Positions 52,241 through 63,941 are shown, counted from the first letter of the stretch. The stretch is 64,000 nt of DNA from Moritella sp. 5 (GCF_018219455.1 NZ_CP056122.1:2170001-2234000); one strand, 5' to 3'. A program made the numbers and translations. Notes: generated by a model not told the origin, from the sequence alone.

Positions 52241-54154
52241 TTATCTTAGTTTAAACTGACCCACAATAGCGACTAACTGCTCATTTGAACTTGCTAGATC
52301 ACGTGTACTATCCATCGTTTTCTCACCGTTCGTGGTAAGCTGATTAACCATACTTTGGATCATAGTCATGTTACGGTTAATTTCTTCCGTTACTGAGCTT
52401 TGCTCCTCAGCCGCTGTTGCGATCTGAATACCAAGATCGTTAATCTGCATTACTGATGTCGTCATTGAATCAAGATTATCATTTACGCTAGCAGTTGTTG
52501 TTGCTGTTTGTTGGCAACTTGCTTTAGTTATGTCCATAGCTCGGACAACAATGTCTGCACCATTTCGTAAACGAGTTAGCATTTCGTTAATTTCAGAGGT
52601 GCTTTGCTGTGTGCGTGCTGCCAATGTACGGACCTCATCTGCAACAACGGCAAAGCCACGACCTTGCTCACCAGCACGTGCGGCTTCAATTGCAGCATTC
52701 AATGCCAGTAAGTTAGTTTGGTCGGCGATTTCACCAATAACGCTTAATACAGTACTAATCTTATGGGTATCTTCATTCATTGTTTGAATGTTCAGAGCCA
52801 TCGCTTCAACTTCATTAACTAAGTCTGCAACACCATGTACAGCACCTTCTACTACAGCCTTTGATTGATGCGCTTCATCTGCCGATTTTTGAGTGAAGGT
52901 TGCTGACTGGGCTGCATTTTGAGCAACACTATCCGCTGTTGAACTCATTTCTGTTACTGCAACTACAACTTGATCTGTTTCACTTGCATGGTCGATTAAT
53001 ACTGTGTTGTTGTGTTCCGTTTGCGATCTTAATTGCTCAATACCAGATGAAATATGATCTGTTGATTGTGATATTTCTAACATCATATCTTGTAAGTTGA
53101 TCACGAAACGATTTACTGCTTCAGCTATTTGACCTAAATCATCATTACTATTTACAGCTAAACGTTGTGTTAAATCTGCATTACCTTGAGCAAGATCTTG
53201 AACTGTCGATTTTAACGCAAGAATTGGGCGATATAATCGATTAAGAGCGGCATATACGATTGCTGATGCTATAAGAATAAGTAAGAGGGCACTTAATGTG
53301 CTGTCTTTTAATAGCTTTTGTACTACTGCATAGTGAGCAGATTGGTCTACTGTGATGAGTAAATGCCAGCTTATCGAATCATCTAACTTGATGCTTTCAA
53401 AGTAGCTTACTTTATCAGCACCATTAACAGTGAAGTTTATTACGCCTTCATCTTTGTTTAGCATTTCTTGTTGTAGTTGCGAATAACCGCTATCATCAGC
53501 TAGCCTGCTTTGTCCTGGATTACGGATCTGCTCTGTTGATGCGATTGTGGTGCCTTGGTTATCGTGTAAGCTTGTTACCGCGTTGGCAAATGCTGATGCA
53601 CGAACCATCTCATTTAGCACACCTAACTCGATATCGGCAAGCAATACACCTTCAAGTTGACCATTTTTATAAAACGGTGAAGCAATACTAATAAGTAATT
53701 GTTTAGTTAGCGCATCTTTATACATTGCGGTAACGATCGTAGTACGCTTTTGTTGTGCTAGGATATACCAGTCACGTGTACGAGGATCGTAGCTTGCTAA
53801 ATCTCGTTTACCACTTGCTGCGCCATAAGAACGACCATCTTCAAAACCGACTACAATATCACTGGCTTTTGTCGCTGCGGTGATTTGTCGAACCATTAAA
53901 TGTAGTTGCTCGTCATCACGTGCTTGCGAAAAATCGGGTGCAGTCGCAATTAAACCTTCTTTAATAGTTTGAAACCAAGTGTTGATCTTTGCCGATGTGG
54001 TATCCACTTTTAATACAGAGTAATTATTGATATTACTCGACATTGAAGAAGATAACTGACGATAAGAAAATAAGTTAGAAATAGTTAAGGTTATTATTAA
54101 GAGCAGAATAATGACAGATATTATTCGCCCTTTAAAACTTGATAGAAAATCCAC
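52241..54154 (-). CDS. Methyl-accepting chemotaxis protein with dCache sensor (paralogue 1 of 4)
   Basis: This protein is 637 residues: TM1 (about 11-31), periplasmic dCache_1 domain (about 35-275), TM2 (about 287-306), HAMP, then the cytoplasmic signalling hairpin with tip [35 protein letters not shown] (in pieces). The amino-acid-binding motif of PctA-type dCache domains is complete: Y122, R127, W129, Y130, Y145, D147 and D174, each one residue off the PctA numbering I recall. An amino-acid attractant is therefore predicted. GTG start with AAGGG upstream. No C-terminal CheR pentapeptide. Confidence 0.93.
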   Translation of the reverse strand: MDFLSSFKGRIISVIILLLIITLTISNLFSYRQLSSSMSSNINNYSVLKVDTTSAKINTWFQTIKEGLIATAPDFSQARDDEQLHLMVRQITAATKASDIVVGFEDGRSYGAASGKRDLASYDPRTRDWYILAQQKRTTIVTAMYKDALTKQLLISIASPFYKNGQLEGVLLADIELGVLNEMVRASAFANAVTSLHDNQGTTIASTEQIRNPGQSRLADDSGYSQLQQEMLNKDEGVINFTVNGADKVSYFESIKLDDSISWHLLITVDQSAHYAVVQKLLKDSTLSALLLILIASAIVYAALNRLYRPILALKSTVQDLAQGNADLTQRLAVNSNDDLGQIAEAVNRFVINLQDMMLEISQSTDHISSGIEQLRSQTEHNNTVLIDHASETDQVVVAVTEMSSTADSVAQNAAQSATFTQKSADEAHQSKAVVEGAVHGVADLVNEVEAMALNIQTMNEDTHKISTVLSVIGEIADQTNLLALNAAIEAARAGEQGRGFAVVADEVRTLAARTQQSTSEINEMLTRLRNGADIVVRAMDITKASCQQTATTTASVNDNLDSMTTSVMQINDLGIQIATAAEEQSSVTEEINRNMTMIQSMVNQLTTNGEKTMDSTRDLASSNEQLVAIVGQFKLR

Positions 54155-54323
54155 GTGAACAAATACCCTTTAATGATTAGAAATCTTGCTATTCGACTGA
54201 TTTGCCAATATATATTCAGATTATGGCAATTTTTTGAACATCCTATCATTCATATGAAGGTTTCGGTAGGGTTTTGTAAGCTTATGTAACGTTAGTTTTG
54301 GCGTGAAGTTCTTGATTGTTGTT

Positions 54324-54368
54324 AAATATTTAACTTTGTGGCTATAAACGCCACAAAGTTAAATATTT
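54324..54368. terminator. 19-bp perfect hairpin between chemoreceptor genes 1 and 2
   Basis: AAATATTTAACTTTGTGGC and its exact reverse complement flank a seven-base loop, ten bases after the stop of paralogue 2. Each receptor gene therefore appears to be transcribed separately. Confidence 0.8.
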
Positions 54369-54378
54369 TATATTGTGG

Positions 54379-56292
54379 CTATTCTAGTTTAAATTGGCCA
54401 ACAATAGCTAATAGCTGTTCATTACAACTTGCTAGATTACGTGTGCTGTCCATGGTCTTTTCGCCATTTTCAGTAAGTTGATTAACCATGCTTTGGATCA
54501 TCGTCATATTACGGTTAATTTCTTCGGTCACCGAACTTTGTTCTTCAGCCGCTGTAGCTATTTGGATGCCAAGATCATTAATTTGCATGACAGAGTCAGT
54601 CATTGAGTCGAGGTTATCATTGACACTTGCTGTCGTCGCGGCTGTTTGTTGACAGCTTGCTTTAGTGATGTCCATCGCTCGTACAACCATATCGGCCCCG
54701 TTACGTAAGCGTGTAAGCATCTCGTTAATTTCAGATGTACTTTGTTGAGTTCTTGCTGCAAGTGTACGAACTTCGTCAGCAACCACGGCAAAGCCACGAC
54801 CTTGCTCACCTGCACGCGCAGCTTCAATTGCAGCATTTAATGCAAGTAGGTTAGTTTGGTCTGCAATTTCGCCAATCACACTTAATACTGAACTGATCTT
54901 ATGGGTATCTTCATTCATTGTTTGAATGTTAAGCGCCATCGCTTCAACTTCATTCACTAAGTCAGCCACCCCATGTACAGCACCTTCGACAACGGCTTTT
55001 GAGCTGTGAGCATCGTCAGTTGTTCGCTGAGTGAAGGTGGCAGATTGCGCGGCACTTTGAGCAACACTATCTGCTGTTGAGCTCATTTCTGTTACCGCAA
55101 CAACCACTTGATCTGTTTCACTTGCATGATCGATAAGTACTGAATTGTTACGCTCTGTCTGTGCTTTTAATTGCTCAACACCCATTGATATATGGTCTGT
55201 TGATTCTGATATTTCTAACATCATACGTTGTAAATTACTGACAAACGCATTCACTGATTCGGCAATTTGACCGAGGTCATCACGGCTATTCACCTCTAAG
55301 CGTCGAGTCAGGTCTGCATCGCCTTGTGCTAAGTCATAAACAGTCGCTTTTAAAGCCAGGATAGGTCGGTATAAACGTGAAAGGGCGATAAATATAATAA
55401 TCGAGGCAAGAATGACAAGTAATACATTGCTTATGATTGAGTTATTCAGGCTGTTTTGAACAGGTAAGAAAAGCACTGATTTATCAATGGTAACAATAAT
55501 TTTCCAGCTTGATTTATCATCTAATTGTAGGCTTGTATAGTAAACAATTTGGTTTATACCATTGTTTTCAAGTTCAAATGAGCCTGTATTATTTTCAAAA
55601 ATCTCTCTTTGAAGCCTTGTATAAGCACTACTATAAGATTGCATTTTGTTACCAATGACTTCTCGTTCATCTGTCGATGCGATTGTCATCGTATTGATAT
55701 CATATAGACTGGTAGTGGCTCCCAAAAATGCTGATTTGTTGATCATATCTTTAAGCATATTTAAGTTAATATCAGCTAATAGTACACCTTTAAATTGGCC
55801 ATCTTCATAAAAAGGTTCGGCAATACTGATGAGCAATTCACCAGAGATAGCATGCTTATAAATGTCGGTGATTACTGTCGTTTGATTTTGGCGTGCACTT
55901 TTATACCAAGCTCTTGTTCTTGCATCCAAGACAGATAATGGAATAAATCCCTCTAATGCGCTAAATGTACGCCCATCTTCATAACCTACAATTATATCAG
56001 TAGCTTTAGTGGAATTCGCAACTTGTTTCACCATGCGTAATGTCTGTTCATCGTCTCTCGTTATCGCAAAACTTGGTGCCGTCTGAGTTAATGCATCTTT
56101 AATGGTTTCAAACCAGTCGGTAATTTTATCAGTAGTACTTTGGACTTTTAATTTTGAGTATTGATCAATATTGTTTACCATTGAATTTGATAATTGCTTA
56201 TAGGAAATATAACTCGCAATTGTCAGTGAGGTTATCAATAATAAAATAACAACCGAGATGATTCTTCCTTTAAAACTCGCCATAAAGCCCAT
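54379..56292 (-). CDS. Methyl-accepting chemotaxis protein with dCache sensor (paralogue 2 of 4)
   Basis: This is a 637-residue receptor with the same layout as paralogue 1 and a nearly identical signalling domain. The ligand pocket differs: position 122 is Leu instead of Tyr and 147 is His instead of Asp, while R127, W129, Y130, Y145 and D174 remain. The specificity is therefore probably altered. ATG 56292 (AAAGGA upstream) is chosen because it gives exactly the length and N-terminus of the other three (FKGRIISV). The frame could be extended to 56325. Confidence 0.92.
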   Translation of the reverse strand: MGFMASFKGRIISVVILLLITSLTIASYISYKQLSNSMVNNIDQYSKLKVQSTTDKITDWFETIKDALTQTAPSFAITRDDEQTLRMVKQVANSTKATDIIVGYEDGRTFSALEGFIPLSVLDARTRAWYKSARQNQTTVITDIYKHAISGELLISIAEPFYEDGQFKGVLLADINLNMLKDMINKSAFLGATTSLYDINTMTIASTDEREVIGNKMQSYSSAYTRLQREIFENNTGSFELENNGINQIVYYTSLQLDDKSSWKIIVTIDKSVLFLPVQNSLNNSIISNVLLVILASIIIFIALSRLYRPILALKATVYDLAQGDADLTRRLEVNSRDDLGQIAESVNAFVSNLQRMMLEISESTDHISMGVEQLKAQTERNNSVLIDHASETDQVVVAVTEMSSTADSVAQSAAQSATFTQRTTDDAHSSKAVVEGAVHGVADLVNEVEAMALNIQTMNEDTHKISSVLSVIGEIADQTNLLALNAAIEAARAGEQGRGFAVVADEVRTLAARTQQSTSEINEMLTRLRNGADMVVRAMDITKASCQQTAATTASVNDNLDSMTDSVMQINDLGIQIATAAEEQSSVTEEINRNMTMIQSMVNQLTENGEKTMDSTRNLASCNEQLLAIVGQFKLE

Positions 56293-56516
56293 GAAATAAA
56301 ATCCTTTGAAATTATAGTTATTCATACTTTAATGATTAAAAATACGTATTCACTTTGTATAAATGTTTATTGGTGTGTGATAGTCAGCGGATGATATATA
56401 CAAGATAACTTGTTGTATATACTTAGTGTCGACAATTCAGTGAAAACTTACGATGGCTTACAATTGTAAGAAGAGCTTCAAACAATAATCACTTTTAAAT
56501 GGCCATTATTAAATCG

Positions 56517-56544
56517 GTAGACCTTCAAAATGATGAAGGCCTAC
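56517..56544. terminator. Hairpin after chemoreceptor gene 3
   Basis: GTAGACCTTC pairs with GAAGGCCTAC with one mismatch over an eight-base loop, just after the stop at 56556 on the minus strand. Confidence 0.6.
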
Positions 56545-56555
56545 ATCAAATCAAA

Positions 56556-58469
56556 TTATTGCAGCTTGAACTGTCCAACAATGGTAACCAGTTGATCATT
56601 CGTACTTGCTAGAGTATGTGTACTGTCCATGGTTTTTCCACCATTTTCGGTTAGTTGAGAAACCATGCTTTGAATCATTGTCATGTTACGGTTTATTTCT
56701 TCTGTTACTGAGCTTTGTTCTTCTGCTGCTGTCGCAATTTGAATACCGAGATCATTAATCTGCATAACTGAATTCGTCATAGAATCAAGACTCTCATTCA
56801 CACTTGCTGTTGTATCTGCGGTTTGCTGACAACTCAATTTCGTTGCGTCCATGGCTTTTACAACGGTATCTGCACCACTGCGTAAGCGAGTTAGCATCTC
56901 ATTAATCTCTGAGGTACTTTGCTGGGTTCTTGCCGCTAGCGTTCTAACTTCATCTGCAACCACCGCGAAGCCTCGACCTTGTTCACCTGCACGTGCCGCT
57001 TCAATCGCAGCATTTAGCGCGAGTAGGTTAGTTTGATCTGCAATTTCACCAATCACACTTAATACCGAGCTAATTTTGTGAGTATCTTCATTCATAGTTT
57101 GAATGTTTAACGCCATTGCTTCAACTTCATTTACTAAGTCTGCAACCCCGTTTACTGCACCTTGAACGACCGTTTTAGATTGGTGTGCCTCATCGGTTGA
57201 TTTTTGTGTGAAGGTTGCACTTTGCGCAGCACTTTGAGCCACACTGTCAGCAGTCGAACTCATTTCTGTTACTGCGACAACGACCTGATCTGTTTCACTT
57301 GCGTGGTCAATTAATACGCTATTATTGTGTTCTGTATGGGATCTAAGTTGCTCAATACCGCTAGAAATATGTGTTGTTGATTGCGATATTTCTAACATGA
57401 TTGTTTGGAGATTAGCAATAAAGGTATTTACCGCTTCAGCAATCTGCCCTAAATCATCTTTACTTGTTACTTCAAGTCGCTGGGTTAAATCGCCATTACC
57501 TTGCGCCAGGTCTTGAACCGTCGATTTCAGTGCGATGATTGGTTGGTAGAGTTTATTCAGACAAATGAATATTAACAAGGTCACAATAAGCGTCATTATA
57601 ATCGCAGTGATAAGCGAATCTTCTAAGCTGTCTGCGATCACAGCGTAGTGAGCCTTTTTATCTACCGTTACCAATATATGCCAGCTTAGCTGGTTATCAA
57701 GTTTAATTGAATCAAAATAGCTGATTTTTTCTTTGCCATTAACGGGATGGGTTAGCTTACCAGCGTCTCCTGTTAGCATTGCCTGTTGTAGTTCTGTTAG
57801 AGCACTATTGTCTGCAAGTTTTGATTTTCCTGGATCTTCTATTTTATCTGTTGACGCGATTATAGTGCCAGTCTCGTCAAATAGGCTAGTGCTCGCATGG
57901 TCAGATGCTGATGATTTAACGATATCTTCAAGTATGTTTAGCTCGATATCAGCAAGTAATACACCGACCAGTTGCCCATCTTTATAGAAAGGTTCGGCAA
58001 TACTCACTAATAAATTATTAGTCAGTGCGTCTTTATACATCGGGGTTATAATTGTTGTACCTGTACGTTTCGCGTCTTCATACCAAGCACGAGAACGAGG
58101 GTCGTAATCAGCGACATAACGAGTGCCTGTCATAGCACTGTACGAGCTGCCATCTTCAAACCCAACAAGAATATCCGTTGCTTTTGTTGATGCATTAATC
58201 TGTTGAACCATTAAGTTAATTTGGTAATCGTTATGCGGTTTAGCAAAGTCAGGAGCTGTTCCGATTAAACCATCTTTAATAGTTTGAAACCATGTGTTTA
58301 TTTTGTCTGACGTGCTATGTATTTTTAGTGTTGAGTAGCGGTCGATATCTTCTTTAATTAATAAAGACATTTGACGATAAGAAAGTAAGTTCGAAATTGC
58401 TAGCGTTGTAATAAGCAGTAACATAATAACTGTAATTATCCGGCCTTTAAAACTTGATAAGACATTCAC
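56556..58469 (-). CDS. Methyl-accepting chemotaxis protein with dCache sensor (paralogue 3 of 4)
   Basis: This 637-residue receptor has TM1, dCache_1, TM2, HAMP and a signalling domain. The pocket motif [13 protein letters not shown] and LLADIEL keeps all the amino-acid-binding positions, as in paralogue 1. GTG start with AAGGA nine bases upstream. A perfect sigma-28-type -10 (GCCGATAA on the minus strand, 58557-58564) lies upstream but lacks a convincing -35. The signalling tip is identical to paralogues 1 and 2. Confidence 0.93.
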   Translation of the reverse strand: MNVLSSFKGRIITVIMLLLITTLAISNLLSYRQMSLLIKEDIDRYSTLKIHSTSDKINTWFQTIKDGLIGTAPDFAKPHNDYQINLMVQQINASTKATDILVGFEDGSSYSAMTGTRYVADYDPRSRAWYEDAKRTGTTIITPMYKDALTNNLLVSIAEPFYKDGQLVGVLLADIELNILEDIVKSSASDHASTSLFDETGTIIASTDKIEDPGKSKLADNSALTELQQAMLTGDAGKLTHPVNGKEKISYFDSIKLDNQLSWHILVTVDKKAHYAVIADSLEDSLITAIIMTLIVTLLIFICLNKLYQPIIALKSTVQDLAQGNGDLTQRLEVTSKDDLGQIAEAVNTFIANLQTIMLEISQSTTHISSGIEQLRSHTEHNNSVLIDHASETDQVVVAVTEMSSTADSVAQSAAQSATFTQKSTDEAHQSKTVVQGAVNGVADLVNEVEAMALNIQTMNEDTHKISSVLSVIGEIADQTNLLALNAAIEAARAGEQGRGFAVVADEVRTLAARTQQSTSEINEMLTRLRSGADTVVKAMDATKLSCQQTADTTASVNESLDSMTNSVMQINDLGIQIATAAEEQSSVTEEINRNMTMIQSMVSQLTENGGKTMDSTHTLASTNDQLVTIVGQFKLQ

Positions 58470-58781
58470 GTGGGTACATCCTTATAATCATTAGTATCGG
58501 GAGTGTTAATGCGCATGATAACGCGACAACACTATCGTAATTACATTGTTATTAGCTTATCGGCAGGGGAAATAGACATCGCATTTTTAATGCCCAATAG
58601 TTGATCTTGGTCACTAAACTTTAGTATCTCTAATCATTAAGTATTAATGCATACATTGGGTTGGATTGAGTTTTGAGGGATTTAGAGTGGTTATATTTGT
58701 GAGGCTTTAGCGGGCGTTAGCAATGAATTAATGCGTTGTTCCAAAGTTGAATAAGGTTCAACGCATTGCTTAAAGATTTAT
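58470..58781. other. Intergenic region between chemoreceptors 3 and 4
   Basis: Contains the promoter of paralogue 3 and the terminator of paralogue 4. AATGCGTTG (58730-58738) pairs with CAACGCATT (58759-58767), and an alternative smaller stem GTTGAA/TTCAAC (58746-58762) lies inside. No gene. Confidence 0.5.
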
Positions 58782-60695
58782 TTATTTCAGTTTGAACTGG
58801 CTAACAATACTCATTAGCTGTGTATTACTACTTGCTAAGTCATGGGTGCTATTGAGTGTCTTTTCACTGTTACTTGTTAATTGCTGTACCATATGTTGAA
58901 TCGCGGTCATGTTACGATTAATTTCTTCCGTTACTGAGCTTTGTTCTTCTGCCGCTGTGGCGATTTGAATGCCAAGATCGTTTATTTGAAGTACTGATTC
59001 TGTCATTGAATCTAGGCTTTCATTCACACTTCCTGTCGTTTCCGCTGTTTGTTCGCAGCTCGTTTTTGTGGTTTTCATTGCTTGCACTACAGAGTCCGCA
59101 CCGCTACGTAATCGGGTTAGCATATCGTTAATTTCAGAGGTACTTTGTTGTGTTCTGGCTGCTAACGTTCGCACTTCATCTGCGACGACGGCGAATCCAC
59201 GACCTTGATCACCTGCTCGAGCAGCTTCAATTGCGGCGTTTAATGCGAGTAAATTCGTTTGGTCTGCAATTTCTCCAATGACGCTTAATACTGAGTTAAT
59301 TTTATTGGTATCTTCGTTCATGGTTTGAATGTTCAATGCCATCTTATCCACTTCTGTAACGAGTTCTGCAACGCCAAATACCGCACCTTTAACCACTTCT
59401 TTAGAACGTTTAGCTTCATCTGTTGATTTTTGTGTGAAGGTAGCCGATTGCGCAGCACTTTGAGCAACGCTATCTGCTGTAGAACTCATCTCTGTAATAG
59501 CAACAACAATCTGTTCTGTTTCCGATGCATGCTCTAGTAATACATTATTATTGTGTACCGTCTGCGAACGAAGTGCTTCAATACCATCTGAGATATAGGT
59601 TGTTGATTGTGATATGTCTAACATCATGCTTTGTAAATTAAGCGTGAATTTATTCACTGCGTCTGCAATCAGGCCTAAGTCATCATTGCTTTGAACATCG
59701 ATACGGCGGGTTAAATCAGCATTGCCATTAGCAAGATCTACAATTGTTTCTTTTAGTGTGAGGATAGGGCGATATAAACGGTTTAAGGATAATAAGCTAA
59801 TAATAGATGCCAGAATCACGAGGATGAATCCAGTGATAAGTGCGCTGTTTAAACCTTCTTCAATCTCGATAAAGTGAGAAGACTTGTCTACTGTGATAGC
59901 TACTTTCCAAGAAATAGTATCATTAAGGTTTAATGTTGTGAAATACGCAAGCGTTGTTTTCTTGTCTTGGCTAAATTCGAAAGTACCTTCTTCGTTACTT
60001 GAGATCATGTCTTTAAGTGGTGTCAATGTAGCATTAGCTGAGTCCATCGGCTTACCTACGATTTGACGTTCATCTGTTGACGCGATGGTCATGCCTGTCA
60101 TGTCATATAAATTAAGCGTGGTATCTGCAAATGATGAATTCTTAATAAAGTTACTTACTGTTTCTAAGCGAATATCAGCTAATAATGCCCCTGAAAATTG
60201 GCCATTATTATAGAAGGGTTCAGCAATACTTATCATCAATCCGCCCGTTGTAGCATCACTGTAAATACCGGTAATGATTGTAGAGCCTTTTTGTTTTGCA
60301 TCTTTATACCAGTCGCGAGTACGTGGATCATAGCTTTCTAAACTTAGCTTACCGTCTATGGCTGTAATTGCTTTACCGTCTTCATAAGCAGCCAAAATAT
60401 CATTTGCGTCGGTAGCGAGAAATACTTGTTTCACCATGAGTAATAATTGTTCATCATCACGAGGGATTGCAAAATCAGGCGCTGTTGCAGCTAAACCTTT
60501 TTTGATGCCTTGAAACCAACTATTAATTTTGTTGGCTGTGCTATCGACTTGTAGCTGTGAATATTTATCAATATTACCTACGATAGAAGTAGATAATTGT
60601 CGGTAAGAAATAAAACTCGATATCACGAGTGAGGAAATAACGAGTAATATCACTACTGTAATGATACGGCCTTTAAAACTGGATAAAAAATTCAC
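58782..60695 (-). CDS. Methyl-accepting chemotaxis protein with dCache sensor (paralogue 4 of 4)
   Basis: This 637-residue receptor is the most diverged of the four. The signalling tip reads [11 protein letters not shown] instead of GEQGRGF, and the flanking helices carry several substitutions. The dCache pocket keeps the amino-acid motif ([21 protein letters not shown]). GTG start with TAAGGA upstream. Upstream DNA to 61054 (359 bp) holds no gene and is AT-rich. Confidence 0.93.
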   Translation of the reverse strand: MNFLSSFKGRIITVVILLVISSLVISSFISYRQLSTSIVGNIDKYSQLQVDSTANKINSWFQGIKKGLAATAPDFAIPRDDEQLLLMVKQVFLATDANDILAAYEDGKAITAIDGKLSLESYDPRTRDWYKDAKQKGSTIITGIYSDATTGGLMISIAEPFYNNGQFSGALLADIRLETVSNFIKNSSFADTTLNLYDMTGMTIASTDERQIVGKPMDSANATLTPLKDMISSNEEGTFEFSQDKKTTLAYFTTLNLNDTISWKVAITVDKSSHFIEIEEGLNSALITGFILVILASIISLLSLNRLYRPILTLKETIVDLANGNADLTRRIDVQSNDDLGLIADAVNKFTLNLQSMMLDISQSTTYISDGIEALRSQTVHNNNVLLEHASETEQIVVAITEMSSTADSVAQSAAQSATFTQKSTDEAKRSKEVVKGAVFGVAELVTEVDKMALNIQTMNEDTNKINSVLSVIGEIADQTNLLALNAAIEAARAGDQGRGFAVVADEVRTLAARTQQSTSEINDMLTRLRSGADSVVQAMKTTKTSCEQTAETTGSVNESLDSMTESVLQINDLGIQIATAAEEQSSVTEEINRNMTAIQHMVQQLTSNSEKTLNSTHDLASSNTQLMSIVSQFKLK

Positions 60696-61054
60696 GTTAA
60701 CATAATCCTTACATAACGGTATTAATTGATAGTAGAAGGGTAGATGTGGAAGCTGTAGACATAGCCCGCAGGATAATAGCCATATGGTTCTTTATTGTAT
60801 ATTTCTTTATATTATAATCTGTATCTAGATCACTTTAATTGCGGCTAACTACCTATTAATTTGTAATTATCATTATTTAATGACCAGCAAAGTCGGTGGT
60901 CATAGTGTTATGAACTTATTTATCTTGATAGTCGTTATGGCGTCACTTAATTGATCTATATCATACCGAAAGTAAAGCTAAGTAATATAATTAGACACTG
61001 ATAATAATCCATTGTAGGCTCTCAAAACTTCCAACTTATGGTCCCCTATTTATT

Positions 61055-61732
61055 ATGAAATCTATCTTTAAGCCGTTATTATTCGTTCTTGTTTCTTTCT
61101 TTGCGCTTACTGGCTGCAGTGAGGACAATAGTCCAAAAGAAGGGAACGAATATACAATTATCCCGACGCCTATGTCTGATTTACCTGATGTTGTAGAGAT
61201 TTTTTCCCTTGCGTGCGGCAATTGTAAGAACATGGAAACAATGATTCCTGTAATGGAAGATATGACCAAAATAGATTTTGCCAAAACCCACGTAACGTTT
61301 AATGAAAGTGCGCAACGTTCGGCTTATGTTTATTATGCAGCAGCAAATCAAAATGGTGGTAAACCGAGTTCAGAGATGATGGCTGATTTGTTTACTTATA
61401 CGCAAAGTGGTGCGGGTGCAGACAATCATGATCATGGAGAAGGTCAAAAGAATGAAGAACCTGTTAAAATTATGACGCCAGCACAGAAAAAAGAACAGAT
61501 GATAACCATATTTAAAAAATATAACATGAAGAGCCCAATCGATTTAAACCAAGCTGAACATGAAGCGGTATATCAGAAAATGGTTAAAGCAGAAGAGATT
61601 GTGACTAACGCTAATATTGCATCTGTACCTGTTTTTTTAGTAAAAGGTAAGTACTTAGTTAATTCAGGTGCGCATAAAACATTAAAAGATCTGGCTGCGA
61701 CTATTTCTTACTTAAATACTTTAGAGCAATAG
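61055..61732 (+). CDS. DsbA-like thiol:disulfide lipoprotein
   Basis: This 225-residue lipoprotein (lipobox ALTGC, Cys near 21) has a thioredoxin-like fold with active site CGNC (near 54-57), following VVEIFSLA as in DsbA. The cis-proline loop is ASVPVFLVKGKYLVN. A His/Asp/Glu-rich insertion (NHDHGEGQKNEEP, around 127-139) interrupts the helical domain and could bind metal. It is likely a periplasmic oxidant or isomerase tethered to the membrane. It is a single gene with its own terminator, and there is no dsbB nearby. Confidence 0.85.
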   Translation: MKSIFKPLLFVLVSFFALTGCSEDNSPKEGNEYTIIPTPMSDLPDVVEIFSLACGNCKNMETMIPVMEDMTKIDFAKTHVTFNESAQRSAYVYYAAANQNGGKPSSEMMADLFTYTQSGAGADNHDHGEGQKNEEPVKIMTPAQKKEQMITIFKKYNMKSPIDLNQAEHEAVYQKMVKAEEIVTNANIASVPVFLVKGKYLVNSGAHKTLKDLAATISYLNTLEQ

Positions 61733-61769
61733 CCTTTAATTACATCATATAACAGATATCAATACTGAG

Positions 61770-61798
61770 GAGTTGCATTTATGTGGCTCTTTTTTTTT
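61770..61798 (+). terminator. Rho-independent terminator after the DsbA-like gene
   Basis: GAGTTGCA pairs with TGTGGCTC (with G-U pairs) over a four-base loop and is followed by nine T. Confidence 0.85.
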
Positions 61799-62010
61799 GC
61801 ACTTCTTCAGGGTTAAATATCGAATAGTTGTATATTATGTGTTTTTATATCGACTTTCATTCAAAGGTTAATAGTATTGTTTGTGATGGCAAGCAGGTAC
61901 TATTGTAGTTCATTTGATAAATAATATGGTAAAAATGGTTGATAACAGTAGACATTATGTTTAATGAATTTTATTATTCTCTGTAATAATTAAACAGAGA
62001 AGTATATGCA

Positions 62011-62850
62011 ATGACATTAGCAGCAATTGATTACCGCGCAGAGAACAGCGCTGAAGCGTTTGTAAAATCGCTTCGTGAAACAGGTTTTGGTGTATTAACT
62101 AATCACCCGATTAATCCGGAATTAGTTCGAACTATTTATACTGAATGGCAAGCGTTTTTCGAAACAGAAGAAAAACATGATTTCTTATTTAAACCTGAAA
62201 CGCAAGATGGTTTTTTCCCTGCAACTGTTTCTGAAACAGCAAAAGGCCACAGTGTTAAAGATATTAAAGAATATTTCCATGTATATACTTGGGGCCGTAT
62301 TCCTGAGTCATTAAAAGAGAATATTCTAGCGTATTACGAGCAAGCAAATGCACTTGCCGCTGAGCTACTTGATTGGGTTGAAGAATTTTCACCTGCCGAT
62401 GTGTCTGCTACATACAGCATGCCATTGTCAAAAATGGTTGAAGAAAGCTCGCTTACGCTACTACGCGTATTACATTACCCACCAATGACGGGCGATGAAG
62501 AAATGGGTGCTATTCGAGCAGCGGCACATGAAGATATTAACATGTTAACAGTGTTACCTGCTGCTAATGAGCCAGGTTTACAAGTACAGAAACAAGATGG
62601 TAGCTGGTTAGATGTACCAAGTGATTTTGGTAACATCATTATTAACATTGGTGACATGCTGCAAGAAGCATCGGGTGGTTATTTTCCATCGACAACGCAC
62701 CGAGTGATAAACCCTGAAGGTGCTGATATGACTAAAGCGCGTGTTTCGCTACCGCTATTTTTACACCCTAATTCAGAGGTTGTATTATCAGAGCGTTATA
62801 CCGCAGGTGAATATTTAACAGAAAGACTGCGTGAGCTAGGTGTTCTTTAA
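62011..62850 (+). CDS. 2-oxoglutarate/Fe(II)-dependent oxygenase, isopenicillin N synthase family
   Basis: This 279-residue cytoplasmic enzyme has the facial triad HxD in AAHEDINMLTVLP (near 171-173) and a distal His in STTHRVINP (near 230). An Arg in RVSLPLFLHP would bind 2-oxoglutarate. The N-terminus (GFGVLTNHPINPELV) is typical of the DIOX_N domain. The reaction is unknown, since the family includes hydroxylases and cyclases. AGAGAAG precedes the ATG. Confidence 0.88.
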   Translation: MTLAAIDYRAENSAEAFVKSLRETGFGVLTNHPINPELVRTIYTEWQAFFETEEKHDFLFKPETQDGFFPATVSETAKGHSVKDIKEYFHVYTWGRIPESLKENILAYYEQANALAAELLDWVEEFSPADVSATYSMPLSKMVEESSLTLLRVLHYPPMTGDEEMGAIRAAAHEDINMLTVLPAANEPGLQVQKQDGSWLDVPSDFGNIIINIGDMLQEASGGYFPSTTHRVINPEGADMTKARVSLPLFLHPNSEVVLSERYTAGEYLTERLRELGVL

Positions 62851-62874
62851 CATTCTAGACTAAAAGTATTTAAT

Positions 62875-62917
62875 AACGAAAACATCAAGTATTGCTCGGA
62901 TAGTTGATGTTTTCGTT
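62875..62917. terminator. Bidirectional terminator between oxygenase and cytidine deaminase
   Basis: AACGAAAACATCAA (62875-62888) pairs perfectly with TTGATGTTTTCGTT (62904-62917) between convergent stops. Confidence 0.88.
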
Positions 62918-62923
62918 TATTGT

Positions 62924-63838
62924 TTAACTTGCTAATAAGTATTGATAATTCACAACGCCTATTTCAGATACCAATACTTGTGTTGCTTGTGCATGACTCA
63001 TCTTCGTTTCTGCTTTTTCAACCAAGATCATCGCCTCAATATCGGCCAATTCAAATCCCGCTAAATTCAAATTAATTAACACGGATTGCAGTGGTGATAG
63101 CGATGGATTAAATGCCGCATTCTCAATGTAACGACCTGTAATTACAGTACCTGATGTTGTTCTTAACGCGATGCCAGCATGGCAATGGCTGTAGGGTGCA
63201 TAGCTTGTATTTACTGCTTGAAGTGCGACCTCAGTAAGTGTTGAATTATGACCACTAATTGCGGATGCTGAGTCGCTACTAAGTGTCAACGATACCGCTT
63301 CTGCAGTAAGAAGGGGAGAGGTTACACCTAAGTCACTTGGGCCAAATGAATCGGGTAATAGGGCTGACAGTGGTTTGCTACCGCTGGCTTCAAGGTTCAC
63401 AATTAATTCGTTGGCACAGCTTAATTCATTCATAAACTGGCGGCAGTGACCACAGGGGCTTGCGGTAATTGTAATATCTAAAATTTCAGTTTCATGGTGA
63501 CTAAATACATTATTGATAGCGGCTTGTTCAGCATGAACACTGTTGAATAATGCTTGATTCGAAAATTCATAGTTAGCACCGAAATACAGATTACCAGATC
63601 CTGCTCGTGCAATTGCGCCGACATTAAATTCAGAGATCGGTGCAACAGAATAGGCAGCAGCGAGGGGTAACAAACTGAATAATAATTCAGGTGTTTCAAG
63701 TGCTGAATGCAGTTGTAATAAATCGACATCGGCAGCGCTAATGACACCTTTAAAATCAGGTTTAGAGATTATAGGTAGAACATGGCTTTGAAGTGATGTC
63801 GGTAAACTGGAAAGTGCTGTTTGAAGATTTTTTTTCAT
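62924..63838 (-). CDS. cdd: Cytidine deaminase
   Basis: This 304-residue protein is of the long, dimeric E. coli Cdd type. The catalytic domain has HAEQAA (zinc His and catalytic Glu) and ITASPCGHCRQFMNEL (two zinc Cys). A second, catalytically inactive domain (TEVALQAVNTSYAPYSHCHAG, in pieces) follows. It deaminates cytidine and deoxycytidine in pyrimidine salvage. The N-terminal ATG follows a modest AAGGCC on the minus strand. Confidence 0.93.
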   Translation of the reverse strand: MKKNLQTALSSLPTSLQSHVLPIISKPDFKGVISAADVDLLQLHSALETPELLFSLLPLAAAYSVAPISEFNVGAIARAGSGNLYFGANYEFSNQALFNSVHAEQAAINNVFSHHETEILDITITASPCGHCRQFMNELSCANELIVNLEASGSKPLSALLPDSFGPSDLGVTSPLLTAEAVSLTLSSDSASAISGHNSTLTEVALQAVNTSYAPYSHCHAGIALRTTSGTVITGRYIENAAFNPSLSPLQSVLINLNLAGFELADIEAMILVEKAETKMSHAQATQVLVSEIGVVNYQYLLAS

Positions 63839-63856
63839 AAAAATTGGCCTTATTAA

Positions 63857-63902
63857 AAAGTGGCACTGAATAGAGAATTAAATTCTATCTGAGTGCCACT
63901 TT
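63857..63902 (-). terminator. Terminator for a leftward gene entering from the right edge
   Basis: AAAGTGGCACT pairs perfectly with AGTGCCACTTT, with an inner AT-rich stem. The T-run (five T) is on the minus strand, fitting the partial gene that ends at 63942. Confidence 0.8.
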
Positions 63903-63941
63903 GCAACTAAATCCAATTTATTACAAGATCAAAGCTCTAAA

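Noticed and set aside
52530-52787. Plus-strand ORFs opposite the chemoreceptor signalling domains (also 56851-57036, 57325-57516, 57733-57987)
   Set aside because: They are antisense shadows of conserved receptor codons. Their similarity to each other only mirrors the paralogy of the receptor genes.
58557-58564. Perfect sigma-28 -10 element (GCCGATAA) upstream of chemoreceptor 3
   Set aside because: No TAAA-type -35 lies at the required distance and the other three paralogues lack the element, so a flagellar-class promoter is not supported.
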